From Aradus depressus (Eukaryota; Arthropoda; Insecta; Hemiptera; Aradidae): 64,000 nt of DNA. The stretch's first letter is position 1; the number at the start of each line of letters is the position of its first letter. The notes below the pieces were generated by a model. It did no database searches. It had not been told where the DNA came from and worked only from the letters and a program-made list of their open reading frames with translations. The position numbers and the translations under genes were made by a program. Below, piece by piece: positions 31,815 to 42,019 of this stretch. The DNA lies in assembly GCA_963662175.1 (NCBI GenBank), contig OY759224.1, forward strand, positions 24,623,489 through 24,687,488, given 5' to 3'.

Positions 31815-32659
31815 AAACAACAACAACACACTTTATTTGGACCAGAACATCTTGGTCTTTGGAACACAAAGTATAAAATGGAAAATATAAAAAGAAATTA
31901 ATTAATAATAATGTCTTGGTATAATCTTGGTTTGAGCCTTCTGTGAGTAGGCTGGCCAAGATTATAGTAGGCTGCTCCAGAACACAGGCCTAGTCTTCCG
32001 TGGAAGTTATCTACTAAGGACCTTAAATAGGCTGCGACCCTAGGAACTCCCAGCTCCTCATGGATTTGGCTGTTTCGGATAAACCATGGTGCATTCAGAG
32101 ACACACGAAGAATTTTGTTCTGAAATGTTTGTAGTCGTGTTGTGAGTGAAGGACTGGCGCCATGCCATACTGGACAGGCGTATGTTAACAATGGGAGAAG
32201 TAAAGCTTTGTACAGGAGCAGTGTGCAAGAGTGTTTGAGGGGTGTGTTGCGGTTAATGAGTGGATAGAGATGTTATAAACGGGTGTATGCTTGTGTAAGT
32301 TTTGTGTTGATGTGAAGTTTCCATGTGAGCCGTGTGTCTAAGAATACATCAAGGTAGCGGACAGCCTGATCTTTTGGGTTCCATGGAATGGGAAGTCCGA
32401 CAACCCGCAGCCTACTCTGGTCCTCTGTAAAAAATCGGCGAAGGGCAAAAATCTTCGCTTCTGTTTTACTGGCGTTCAACTGAAGCTTCCATCGAGCGAA
32501 CCAGCTGGAGACGTGGTTGAGAGAAGTTTGTAACATGTCAACTGCTGTCTGGAGGTCTTCATGTTGACACATAAGTAGTGTGTCGACTGCGTATAGTGCT
32601 AGAGTGGTATTACATGGCTCGGGGATGTCGCAGCACTATAAGCTGAAGAGGAGGGGAGG
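31815..32659 (-). mobile_element. Jockey-like LINE, 5'-truncated, copy 2
   Basis: Flanked by the perfect 12-bp duplication AAATGAAATAGA (31803-31814 and 32660-32671). Coding segments 32629-32273 and 32191-31898 match copy 1 (28621-29645) nearly residue for residue, with a frameshift near 32270 (GTTATAAACG). It is shorter at the 5' end, beginning at the PLLFSL region, so the YIDD motif is near the edge and mutated (the reverse reads CAGTCGACAC). The 3' end carries ATAAAGTGTGTTGTTGTTG. Confidence 0.9.
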
Positions 32660-32684
32660 AAATGAAATAGAGAAGTAATAGGTT

Positions 32685-32889
32685 TTTTTTTTTTTTTTGC
32701 CTTATGTATGATGCATATTAGCCATGTCACTGTGTAATTTACTAGTTATTTACGACATCCATGGCCCCGGGAGGGAGTTCTATCTATGAAATAAAACTCA
32801 CTCCCGGACGGGATTCGAACCCGCAAACCACGGTGAGATCATGCGACTAAAGCCCTACACTCTAGCCCGCACGACCACCATGGCTCCCC
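32685..32889 (-). mobile_element. SINE-B, full length, with 12-bp TSD
   Basis: Flanked by AAGTAATAGGTT (32673-32684 and 32890-32901, perfect). The right end is the tRNA-like head (reverse of GGGGAGCCATGGTGGTCGTG); the reverse B-box is GGGATTCGAACCCGC. The left end is the poly-A tail (T14 on this strand). It lies just beside the 5' TSD of LINE copy 2. Confidence 0.92.
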
Positions 32890-33214
32890 AAGTAATAGGT
32901 TAGAAATAAAAAAAGTAAATACGTAATTAAATGAGAAATACAATTAAATAAAAATGGGGAGATGGTCCCAAAAAGGGTAAACTAGTGCAATATAATTAAA
33001 TTATAAAAGAAATTAGGTTTGTACTTCCTGGAAACTCTCCTGACGAGGCACAAATATAGAGACACCAAAACACGTGAACACTCGTCGTGACAAAACGATG
33101 AGAAAACGTTCAAAGCCAGTTTCAAATTCATTATTATATAATGTTGATAAAACAATTTTTGATACATTTTTCAGATACATTTCTATCAATAATATTATTA
33201 TGTAATTTTAAATT

Positions 33215-33352
33215 GGGGGCCATGGTGGCCGTGCGGGCTAGAGCATAGTGAGTATTATTTCATAGATAGAACTCCCTTCCGGGGCCATGGATGTCGTAAA
33301 TAACTAGATAAGACAGGGACATGACTAATATACACCGTACATAACAAAAATT
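33215..33352 (+). repeat. SINE-B, internally deleted
   Basis: GGGGGCCATGGTGGCCGTGC then directly GAGTATTATTTCATAGATAG; the B-box region is deleted. It runs to CTAATATACACCGTACATAA. Confidence 0.8.
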
Positions 33353-33359
33353 TATTTCA

Positions 33360-33754
33360 AACCTTGTCTGGGCATCCTTCCTTCTCTTTTATATTTAATC
33401 ATTGTATTACATCATTGTATTATTATATTGTCTATTTGTATTAATTTATTTTATTTTATTTACATTTATATGAATTTTTTTTTTCCTTTTCTTCACAATT
33501 AAGCTGTTAATTTTATGTTTTTTCATGTTAATCTTTTGTTTATATTTATAATTGTCTAGTTTTTCTCCATTGAAGCACTAATTTATACACTTTTGTATTT
33601 ATTCTTTGTACGTCATACTGATACTTTATTTCACTGTTTCCTTTTCTTTTTGACTTATGTATTTATTCTTAGGTCTCGGTCTCAGAATAATACAATTTAT
33701 TTTAATTTAAAAAAAAACATAGTTGACTTATATATATATATATATATAAGTCTT
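33360..33754. other. AT-rich interval with a (TA)n run
   Basis: T/A-rich; (TA)~11 at 33729-33750. No gene. Confidence 0.4.
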
Positions 33755-33985
33755 GTGAATCCTGATATCAATTATCAGCGGAATCAGCAGAAGGGAAGGG
33801 GAGTCAGGGGAGGGGGCTCAACTCAAAAACTCGATGTAATGAATTTATCGATTCAAATTTGAGTATCATTCAGATACGTCAACAATCGATTTTTAGCCAA
33901 AAAAGTTTTGAAAGGAGAGCAAAAAGTTAATTAATTCTGGGGGAAGTACATTTATGGTGATTCACCGACGACATTTTTTTTATAG
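33755..33985 (-). repeat. H-family module and head
   Basis: TTATCAGCGGAATCAGCAGA, GGAGGGGGCTCAACTC, AAAGTTAATTAATTCTGGGG, GAAGTACATTTATGGTGATT, CACCGACGACA: a complete minus head. Confidence 0.78.
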
Positions 33986-34133
33986 TTAACTTAATGGCGA
34001 AAAAAAATAAATAAAATGAAATAAATAAGAACTTCACGGATGTTAGAATTAAATAGGACAAGATTCAGGCTCGGCGTGCAATAAACTATTTTATGGTTCG
34101 TCTCTTAGTATATTTCGAAGTCGTTAACAAAAG

Positions 34134-34658
34134 TTTTTTTTTTTTTTGTTTTTATTTATTTACATATTCACAACGACAACATTTGTCACTAGTGATCGTG
34201 ATGATGTGCTGTGGCAAGTGTGTCGCTGTACTGCTGAGGTACGTGACCGAAGAGGAGTCCAGGCTAGTCCTGGAGCAGGTCCCTCTGCCATGCCCGCTTT
34301 AGACGTCTTGGTGGGTTTGTGGGGAGAGTGTTCGTGGATAATTGGAGAATAAGTGGATTGGCGTGATGATGGAGTTTGTCGTGAAAATTTTGATATCGTG
34401 TCTTGATAACAGAAGGTATAAATGGGATGTTGAGGTCATTATGTAATGTGAGGTTGGAAACGTAAAATGGGGCATTGGCAATGTGGCGTAGTATGATGGA
34501 TTGTAATGACTGAAGGCGTTGTATGTTTGATTTTTTGGCTGATCCCCATATCTCGATTCCGTAAGTCCAGATGGGTTTTAGTATAGTGTTGTAAATGTGA
34601 AGTTTGTTTTCAAGCGATAATGTCGATCGTCGTCCGATGATTGATTTCAGTCGTCCGA
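34134..34658 (-). pseudogene. Jockey-like LINE C-terminal fragment with poly-A
   Basis: On the minus strand: KLHIYNTILKPIWTYGIEIW, RHIANAPFYVSNLTLHNDLN and PPRRLKRAWQRDLLQD ending near 34264. A 3' UTR follows, ending AATAAATAAAAAC and A14 (T14 at 34134-34147). The frame is uninterrupted across about 125 codons but lacks the catalytic core. The 5' junction touches the D repeat at 34659. Confidence 0.85.
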
Positions 34659-34930
34659 GGCTATAAGCTATTCTAGCAAGTGTGAAAATTCATTTTGAAT
34701 TTTGGCCAATAATGTTTAAGTAATAAGTAAGCCATACAATGATTTACTATTTCAAAAATTATACCGGCTTTTCTTTTTGTAATTAAACGGTAGAATGGAT
34801 ATATCGACATGAAACTTTTTATGTGTAACCAGAACCTCATAAGGACGACACCTATTCATTTTAAGACAAATGCGTAGAACAGAAATGGGTAGAATATGGG
34901 GGGACCCCAATAGCTGCAGGGTAATGAATG
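34659..34930. repeat. D repeat copy 2 with H-like end
   Basis: GAGGCTATAAGCTATTCTAG, TTTTGGCCAATAATG, AATTAAACGGTAGAATGG, then ACCAGAACCTCATAAGGACG. It gives the uninterrupted site for the SINE-B insertion seen at 24910-24960. Confidence 0.7.
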
Positions 34931-35009
34931 CTGCTAGTAATGCTTCCAATTCCGATCTTCAAATTGTTTTGGCTGCCCTGGACGTTCCTTGTTCTTGACA
35001 TTAAATGGG

Positions 35010-35989
35010 TCATTCTAACCATAATCGGCCAAAAAATCACGACCACCAAAAAAAAGTCCAAAAACATGATTTTTCGTTTAAACTCGATAAAAAAACAATA
35101 AAAAGCGTCTTAAAATTTTTTTTTCCCCGATCATTAGTTTTAAAGGAGTAAGTTGATTTTTTAATGAAAAATTACGTACTTTATAAATAAATAATGGGAA
35201 AAATGGTAATATCGTTTGAAAAAAATTGCTCACAAATTATTTTCGTAGCTCTGAGAGTTCAAACTTTGAGAAAATTGTGTAAAAATTTTTTTTTTGCTTA
35301 TACTTACCTTGAAAAATAGCTACGAGAAAAAAAAATCAAAAAATGTTAAAAAATTATATCTCAAAAACACAATCTCAGAATTCGCTGAAATTTTTACCAA
35401 AGTTTGAACTTTCATCCTACACATTTTCAGCCATGGTTATTCATACTGTTCAGAGATATGCACTCTTATAAATTGAAAATTTATTAAAACGAGTAAAAAT
35501 AAGTTTTTAAAATTTAAATAATGCATATCTCTGAACAGTATGAATAACCATGGCTGAAAATTTGTAGGATGAAAGTTCAAACTTTGAAGAAACTTTGGTA
35601 AAAATTTCAGCGAATTCTGAGATTGTGTTTTTGAAATATTAATTTTTAAACATTTTTTGATTTTTTTTTTCTCGTAGCTATTTTTCAAGGTAAGTACAAG
35701 CAAAAAAAAAATTTTTACACAATTTTCTCAAAGTTTGAACTCTCAGCTACGAAAATAATTTGTGAGCAATTTTTTTCAAACGATATTACCATTTTTCCCA
35801 TTATTTATTTATAAAGTACGTGATTTTTCATTAAAAACTCACTTTACTCCTTTAAAACTAATGATCGGGGAAAAAAAAATTTTAAGACGCTTTTTACTGT
35901 TTTTTATCGAGTTTTAACGAAAAATCATGTTTTTGGATTTTTTTTGGTGGTCATGATTTTTTGGCCGATTATGGTTAGAATGACCCAAA
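35010..35989. mobile_element. 980-bp near-perfect palindromic element
   Basis: The left arm (35010-35462) starts TGGGTCATTCTAACCATAAT. The right arm (35523-35989) ends ATTATGGTTAGAATGACCCA. Arms of about 450 bp are almost exact reverse complements around a ~60-bp AT-rich spacer. No transposase-like frame. Flanks show no clear TSD longer than 2-4 bp. It is either a very long-TIR MITE or a recent inverted duplication. Confidence 0.88.
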
Positions 35990-36654
35990 TTCATTATTTT
36001 TGAATCTTTTAAACCACCTTTCGCAAGTGTTTTGAGAATGTTCATTATAGACTTCCAATTGTCAACGGTAGATTTGTGCTGCAGTTTTTTAAAGAAAGAA
36101 AATAATGCAACATCACTTCCCGCAAATGCACTTTATTTGGCACAAAACTTTCCATTTTATAAAATTATTTAAAAAAAGATGTTTACATTCAGCCAAATGT
36201 TTTGTACTAAATATAAAAGGATAACTGTAGAACTTGTTTATAAATATCTTAGAAAATAAAAGAAAAAGTCTGACGCCTGCGTTAAGTAATTGAAGTATAA
36301 TGGGAGGTCTTTTGACTCTGGCCGTTAATGACATCTTGAGGTTGGATGAATATTCAAAGGCTGACAACCGATCAATGAAGTAATATCAAATCAGTATTAT
36401 TCAAAAAATTAGACAAAAAACTGTAGAAAAACAATTAAGCCATTTCGTGAAAACATGACAACAAACTTGGAAATTAACTCAGAACAATAAATTTTAACTT
36501 TGTCTCTGGTTTCTTCATAAAGTCATTACAGTTGAAAGCCTCTAAATAGGAAGTTGGTTGGCACGTCTCCTGCGTTGTAATGAATGTTGTTACTCTGATG
36601 AATAATAAATAATAAATAATGTCCAATTCCTCAGTTAGACAAAGTATAATAAGT
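35990..36654. other. Unassigned interval
   Basis: No gene recognised. A minus frame (36367-36113) has no motif. (AATAAT)n lies near 36600-36620. Confidence 0.35.
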
Positions 36655-36958
36655 TATACAGGGTGGCCCAGATGAGCGGCCACAAGTGAAATAACTCCTA
36701 AACGGTTAGAGATATCAAAATTGTGCATAGGACTAAAGTTGTAGCACTCGCCGAGAGTTACATGGCGTCCTCAAAAAGACAAAAATGACCCTTTTAATGG
36801 CTCAAATAGCCCTTCGAAGGGCGGGGTTACCTTTTGACCCTTAAGTTTCATTACATTTTATTAAAGTACTAAAGAAACAAGGAGGAACTGTGCAAACAGA
36901 TTTTGATACGTCAAGTAGTTCTTGGAAAAAAAACGTTTAAAGTTGCACGTTTTTCTTA

Positions 36959-37160
36959 TAAATAAATAAAACAAACTTATTTTTGAAATATTGTCTATTC
37001 CACTAAAGATATATATACATATATAACTACCGGAAACCGGTAGTTATATATGTATATATATCTTTAGTGGAATAGACAATATTTCAAAAATAAGTTTGTT
37101 TTATTTATTTATTACAAGTTTCCACAATATGGTGGTATTTATTACAAGTTTCTCAACTTA
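36959..37160. repeat. Palindromic repeat P, copy 2
   Basis: Arms meet at ACTACCGGAAACCGGTAGT (37027-37045) and extend through AATATTTCAAAAATAAGTTT to AATAAATAAA on both sides, about 80 bp each. The right end adds TACAAGTTTCCACAATATGG. Confidence 0.85.
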
Positions 37161-37297
37161 GACGTTTTTCTTATTCTGAATTTATTAAATTCCAACAAAC
37201 TTTGCACATGATGCAAAGGAATTAGAAAGGTATTAGGGAAGTTTAAGGATTAAGAGAGAACGACTTACAGTGATAAGGAATTACTTATTTCCAGCAT

Positions 37298-37642
37298 GAG
37301 GGCGCCGGTAGCTCAGTGGTATGCGTGCTTGACTTCTGAGCTCAAGGTCGTGGGTTCGTAACCCGACCGAGGCCCTTAGTTTATTTTATCTGGGAGGTAA
37401 AATAAACTTAAGCACGCCGTCCTTCGGATGGGACGTTAAGCGATGGTCCCGAGCCTGTACGATGTCAGGTACTCGTTAAAGACCCCTACCTTAGATGAAT
37501 AAAAATTTAGGGTAGGCAAAATTTAGGACTCCCACTGTAGAGTCGGGCTCATGTCCACCAGAGTGACGAAAGAGCGCTCTGGTAGTAGGCGATATGACCT
37601 CGTTGTTAAAGCCCGGGCATGAGTCATAAAACCTAACCTAAC
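37298..37642 (+). mobile_element. SINE-A, full length (345 bp), reference copy
   Basis: Flanked by the perfect 14-bp duplication CTTATTTCCAGCAT (37284-37297 and 37643-37656). Head: GAGGGCGCCGGTAGCTCAGT (A-box GTAGCTCAGTGG) and GTGGGTTCGTAACCCGACC (B-box, one change). The body contains a 13-bp inverted pair TTATTTTATCTGG / GGTAAAATAA. Tail: CATAAAACCTAACCTAAC, a CCTAA repeat instead of poly-A. It sits inside the 36659-38155 element, so it is younger than that element. Confidence 0.95.
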
Positions 37643-38169
37643 CTTATTTCCAGCATTTGAAATGTAATCCTCTAGCGAAATTGTGGATATCGTGTTGGTG
37701 ATTGGTGAGTGCGCTGAAAATTATCGTGCTACAGCCGGGTGTTACGCAGAAAAGTATCCTCGGAGACGTCACCCGAGTAGGAATGTTTTCAAGAGGATTG
37801 TGGTCAATCTCCGGAAAGGTGAATTTGCGGCTAGACGCCAAAGAACAGAATAAGAAAAACGTGCAACTTTAAACGTTTTTTTCCCAAGAACTACTTGACG
37901 TAACAAATATCTGTTTGCACAGTTCTCCCTTGTTTCTTTAGTACTTTAAAAAAATGTAATGAAACTTAAGGGTCAAAAGGTAACCCCGCCCTTCGAAGGG
38001 CTGTTTGAGCCATTAAAAGGGTCATTTTTGTCTTTTCGAGGAGGCCATACTATAGCTCTTGGCAAGTGCTACAACTTTAGTCCTATGCACAATTTTGATA
38101 TCTTTAACCGTTTAGGAGTTATATCACTTGTGGCCCGCTTATCTGGGCCACCCTTTATAATCGGCCAGA

Positions 38170-38665
38170 AATTCGAAGTTGAGTTTCACCGGAATTCCAT
38201 ATTTTCCGACCCACTGATTCCAAAAAAGAAAAAAAAATCGTCAGTGAATCATCGGCTATGTACTTCCCCAGAACGAATTAATCTATTAACTTTTCGGTCT
38301 CCTTCCAAAACCAGTCCATTGTTTGCGCTAATATTAGACAGTTGACTTACATATGAGCTTTTTAATCCTCATACTAAATTTTGTATCGATAAATTCATTA
38401 CATTAAATTTTTTGAGTTCCCCTTCCCTTTTGGTTTCGGATTTGGCTGAAAAACAATAAGTTTCGTCAATGGAGAGTTCTGGATTCACATATAAAATTTT
38501 GTTTCGGTATATTATCGTGTTTGCAGACGGGAGTTATCGTGTTTGCAGACGGAAATTTTTTTGTTCATATTTGGAATATAGAGATCGAAAAACATGATAA
38601 CGCCACATCAAATGTTTGACCGATTACATAATTTACCCTATACTTCGTATATCTGGGAAAGTAAA
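38170..38665 (+). repeat. H-family unit with tail
   Basis: After a short tail fragment (38162-38225) comes the head (CAGTGAATCATCGG, ATGTACTTCCCCAGAACGAA), modules (GGATTTGGCTGAAAAACAAT), a duplicated TATCGTGTTTGCAGACGG, and the tail with hairpin-like ACCCTATACTTCGTATATCT ending GTAAAATG. Confidence 0.75.
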
Positions 38666-38738
38666 ATGTAAGTGTGTTTGTCTGTGAACAGGATAACTCA
38701 TGATAGAATAAATGTGTCGACACGAAATTTTGTACGTA

Positions 38739-39623
38739 GAGGTGTGTTCAAAAAGTAACGGGAATTTTGTAATTTCGCGGGTTGTATTAGTCCGATTCGC
38801 GCGATTTTTTCATTGTGTTGGTAAACACTTCTGAAAAGTATCTGTACATTGTTAGCCAAACCGGATGTTTAGTCTGCTGTCAACTGTCAAAGAGGTTACA
38901 GGTGTTTTGGTACGATCGGCGATTATTTATTTGTTTACAAAATGGATCAGAAAATTTGCATTTAATTTTGCTATAAGAATGGAATAAAGTGCAGCAAAGT
39001 TTTAGAAATGTTAAATATTGTCTGCTATGCGTAAAACTAGGGTTTACGAGTGGTATAAAAGCTCGACAAGTGCGGTCTAAAGTGAAGGTCATGCTCACAG
39101 TGTTTTTCGATTTTAACGGCATAGTGTCCCATGAGTTCTTGCCACAAGGTCAAACGATCAATAAGGAGTACTACCTACAAGTGAAACGCCGTTTGCGTGA
39201 TGCAACCCGAAAAAAACGCCCGGATTTGTGGCGAAACAATTGGCTTTTGCACCACGATAATGCACCTGCTCACACTTCATTGCTTGTTCGTGAATTTTTG
39301 GCCAAAAACAACACTGTAATGATGCCCTAGCCTCCATATTCGCCAGACATGGCTCCGTGTAACTTTTTTCTGTTCCCAACAATAAAGAGAACTTTAATTG
39401 GCCGTTTTTCACAAGTATAGATGAGATTAAAAGCGCATCGCTGAGAGAGTTAAATGCTACCCCAAAGATCGAGTTCCAGAAGTGTTTCGGGGATTGGAAG
39501 AAGCGCTGGCATAAGTGTATAATATCTAATGGGGACTATTTTGAAGGGAATAACCTTGATGTAGACGAATAAATAAAATTATTTTCAAAAACCGAAAATT
39601 CCCATTATTTTTTGAACACACCT
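38739..39623 (+). mobile_element. mariner element, internally deleted
   Basis: TIRs GAGGTGTGTTCAAAAAGTAA (38739) and TATTTTTTGAACACACCT (end 39623), flanked by TA (38737-38738, 39624-39625). Length ~885 bp against about 1.3 kb for intact mariners; the loss falls between the DNA-binding and catalytic domains. Confidence 0.93.
38943..39572 (+). pseudogene. mariner transposase, broken
   Basis: The start (ATG 38943) reads MDQKICI then a stop. CSKVLEMLN is part of the N-terminal helix-turn-helix. After the deletion the catalytic region is clear: VFFDFNGIVSHEFLPQ (first Asp), LLHHDNAPAHTSLLVREF (second Asp), and PPYSPDMAPCNFFLF (third Asp; D34D spacing class). The glutamine codon before PPYSPD is TAG (39329). 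A frameshift follows near 39400, after which LREL, FQKCF.DWKKRWHKC and ISNGDYFEG appear. Non-functional. Confidence 0.92.
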
Positions 39624-39856
39624 TATATAACCAGAACCTTAAGAGGATGACACCTATTAACTTTCCAGTGGAATCGGCCGAAAGGAAAAGATGGAGATCA
39701 GAGGAAGGGAGCCCGACTGAAAAACTTTAATAACTGCCGATGTATCGACACAAAATTTACCATGAGGATTGAAACTGGCGTTAGACGAAGAACGAAAACT
39801 TAATTGATTAAATTCGTGATGTGGAAGTACATTGCCTATAGGCCACCGCCGATTTT

Positions 39857-40316
39857 TATTAAGTTGTTTTTATGAAATTCAAAGTTGAGTTTTCAACAGA
39901 ATAACTCTAAAAATGAAAAAAAAAAAAAAAAAGTCTGTGTATGTGGGGATACCTCCCGACAGAAATAATGTGTCAACACGAAATTTTATATGTACTCGTA
40001 TATCCAGAACCCCACAAAAACGACACAAATTTCAGCGGAATCGGCCATTGAGAAGAGGAGCTCGACTTTAAAACCCGAATTACTGCCGATATAATGAATG
40101 TATCGACTAATGATTTTTGTCCTTTTGTTGGAGAGCAAAAAATATATAATTGATTCCTTGCTGGGGAAGTACATTGCCCATGATTCTCCTACTGTTTCAT
40201 CAATTTTGAATTCAGGTCACAAAACTTGAAATTTCGGTTAAAATTCAACATCGAATTTCTGAATGATTACATAACTTTCTCCATACTTTTTACAGCTGGA
40301 GAAGTAGATAAAAAAA
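39857..40316. repeat. H-family minus unit and plus tail
   Basis: Minus unit 39857-40190 (tail fragment TTCAAAGTTGAGTTTTCAAC, modules, then CTTGCTGGGGAAGTACATTG). A plus tail 40200-40316 follows, closing ACTTTCTCC / GGAGAAGT (40274-40306). Confidence 0.75.
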
Positions 40317-40540
40317 ATCTTTATTCTTTGTCTCTGAACAAAGATCCTTAAATATTGTATTATTAATCTTCACTATTTGCATACTTCATTTTCCTTTTTC
40401 TCCTCCGAATAAGAAAATAGGGAAAAATTTTGGAGAAAAAAAGGGGGGATAATGAGCCACGTCGGCTGAAAAGCTGGGATATAAATCAAATTTATGGTAT
40501 CTCTAGTTCAAATTCCTTCATGAAAAGAATCGGAAAAAAA

Positions 40541-40916
40541 GTCGAGGTCATATCGCCTACTACCAGAGCTCTCTTTCGTCACTCTGGTGGACATGTCGCT
40601 CACTCCAGCTAGTTATTATGACTCATGCCCGGGCCTTAACTGCGAGGTCATATCGCCTACTACCAGAGCGCTCTTTCGTCACTCTGGTGGACATGTCGCT
40701 CACTCTAGTTAGTTAGTTATTATGAGTCATGCCCGGGCTTTAGCTACGAGGTCATATCGCCTACTACCAGAGCGCTCTGTCATCACTCTGGTGGACATGT
40801 CGCTCACTCTAGTTAATTAGTTATTATGACTCATGCCCGGGTTTTAACAGCAAGGTCATGTCGCCTACTACCAGAGCGCTATTTCGTCACTCTGGTGGAC
40901 ATGTCGCTCACTCTAT
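40541..40916 (-). repeat. 104-bp tandem array built from the SINE-A 3' end
   Basis: Three full 104-bp units (starting 40613, 40717, 40821) and a partial one (40541-40612). Each has TATGACTCATGCCCGGGCTT, GAGGTCATATCGCCTACTAC, CAGAGCGCTCTTTCGTCACT, then CATGTCGCTCACTCTAGTTA, the last not part of SINE-A. Units differ by only a few bases. Confidence 0.92.
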
Positions 40917-40974
40917 AAAACCAATGAGAATTTCTGATAGAATACTTAACTTCCTCTGTTTCTGAAGTAAATGT

Positions 40975-41362
40975 GGCGGAGACTAAAAAAATCCATACTA
41001 AATCCTGTCTGTCTGTGAACACGAATAGTTCTTATAGAACGAATATATCGACATGAAATTTTATATGTGTATCCAAAACTTCATATGGACGACACCTATT
41101 GATTTTCAGCAAAATCGGTCAAAGAAAAGGGGGTGATTAGAAAGGAGCTTAACGCAAAAACCTAATAACTGCCGATGTAATGAATGTACTAACACGAAAT
41201 TTCATATTTAAATTCTTAATCCTATAAGAATGTTACATATGAATTTTCCACAAAGTTGGCTGAAGGAATAAGGAGGAAGTTTGACTTAAAAACTCTAATA
41301 ACCGATTTAATGAATGTAACGATACAAAATTTATAAATCTAAAAACCCATGGGGACGACATA
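40975..41362 (-). repeat. H-family with three modules
   Basis: CTGTGAACACGAATAGTTCT, TGGACGACACCTATTGATTT, ATTTTCCACAAAGTTGGCTG, TAACCGATTTAATGAATGTA. The offset between equivalent module points (41041 and 41184) is 143 bp. Confidence 0.8.
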
Positions 41363-41374
41363 TATATGAGAAGT

Positions 41375-41676
41375 GAGGGCGCCGATAGCTCAGTGGTATG
41401 CGTGCTTGCTTTCTTAGCTCGAGATCGTGGGTTCGAAACACGACCGAGGCCCTTAGTTTATTTTATCTGGGAGGTAAAATAAACATAAGCACGCCGTCCT
41501 TCGGATGGGCCGTTAATCGATGGTCCCGAGCCTGTATGATGTCAAGTACTCGTTAAAGACCTCTGCCCCAGGTGAATAAAAATTTAGGGTAGGCAAAATT
41601 TAGGACTCCCACAGTAGAGTCGGGCTCATGTCCACCAGAGTGACGAAAGCCTGGGCATGAGTCATAAAACCTAACC
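41375..41676 (+). mobile_element. SINE-A with 12-bp TSD and internal deletion
   Basis: Flanked by TATATGAGAAGT (41363-41374, 41677-41688, perfect). Head GAGGGCGCCGATAGCTCAGT, B-box GTGGGTTCGAAACACGACC. It lacks ~43 bp near the 3' end (AGTGACGAAAG joins directly to CCTGGGCATGAG). Tail CCTAACC. Confidence 0.95.
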
Positions 41677-41689
41677 TATATGAGAAGTT

Positions 41690-41955
41690 TTTAATCAGTC
41701 AGAAATTTGATATAGAGTTTTCAATGGAATTTCATGAATTTCTTTCCCCTAATGACAAGAATGAAAAGTAAAAATGATCTGCATGTGAGTGTGCCTGTTA
41801 CCACGATAACTCATGATAGAATGATTGTATCGACACGAAATTTCATATGAATATCCAGAACCCCATGAGAACGACACCTATTAATTTTCCGCAGGAACTG
41901 GTCGAAGAAAAGAGGGGAAATACATTGCTGGTAATTCACTGACAACTTTGAGGGG
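41690..41955 (-). repeat. H-family tail, module and head
   Basis: TTAATCAGTCAGAAATTTGA, ATGGAATTTCATGAATTTC, TTACCACGATAACTCATGAT, CAGAACCCCATGAGAACGAC, then a short head AAATACATTGCTGGTAATTC. A SINE-A interrupts its tail side (41375-41676). Confidence 0.75.
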
Positions 41956-42019
41956 TACTCAGACATCATAAAATTTTCAATGTTTGATACAATTTTCTTC
42001 GCATTAACTCCGCTTTGCA

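Larger units (their letters stand above)
36659..38155. mobile_element. Long-TIR DNA transposon, non-autonomous, TATA-flanked
   Basis: The left TIR (36659-~36958) begins CAGGGTGGCCCAGATGAGCG. The right TIR (~37852-38155) ends CGCTTATCTGGGCCACCCTT. About 300 bp of each arm matches (TTCGAAGGGCGGGGTTACCT, CCTATGCACAATTTTGATAT). TATA flanks both ends (36655-36658 and 38156-38159). The centre holds palindrome P, a SINE-A and about 200 bp of other sequence; no transposase is visible. Superfamily uncertain. Confidence 0.85.
38668..39850 (-). repeat. H-family modules interrupted by a mariner
   Basis: 38668-38736 (TGTGAACAGGATAACTCATG) continues after the mariner at 39626-39850 (ACCAGAACCTTAAGAGGATG, TAATAACTGCCGATG, GTGGAAGTACATTGCC). 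The plus tail and minus modules meet at 38667. Confidence 0.8.

Noticed and set aside
35437..35703. 88-codon minus frame
   Set aside because: Lies across the centre of the 980-bp palindrome in AT-rich sequence; no protein-like features.
38345..38959. Frame over the right TIR of the 36659-38155 element (37959-38345) as a gene
   Set aside because: It reads through the TIR and into an H unit, both non-coding repeats present in inverted copies.
40541..40916. CRISPR-like array
   Set aside because: Repeat and spacer do not alternate; the 104-bp units are contiguous and derive from a SINE. The genome is eukaryotic.
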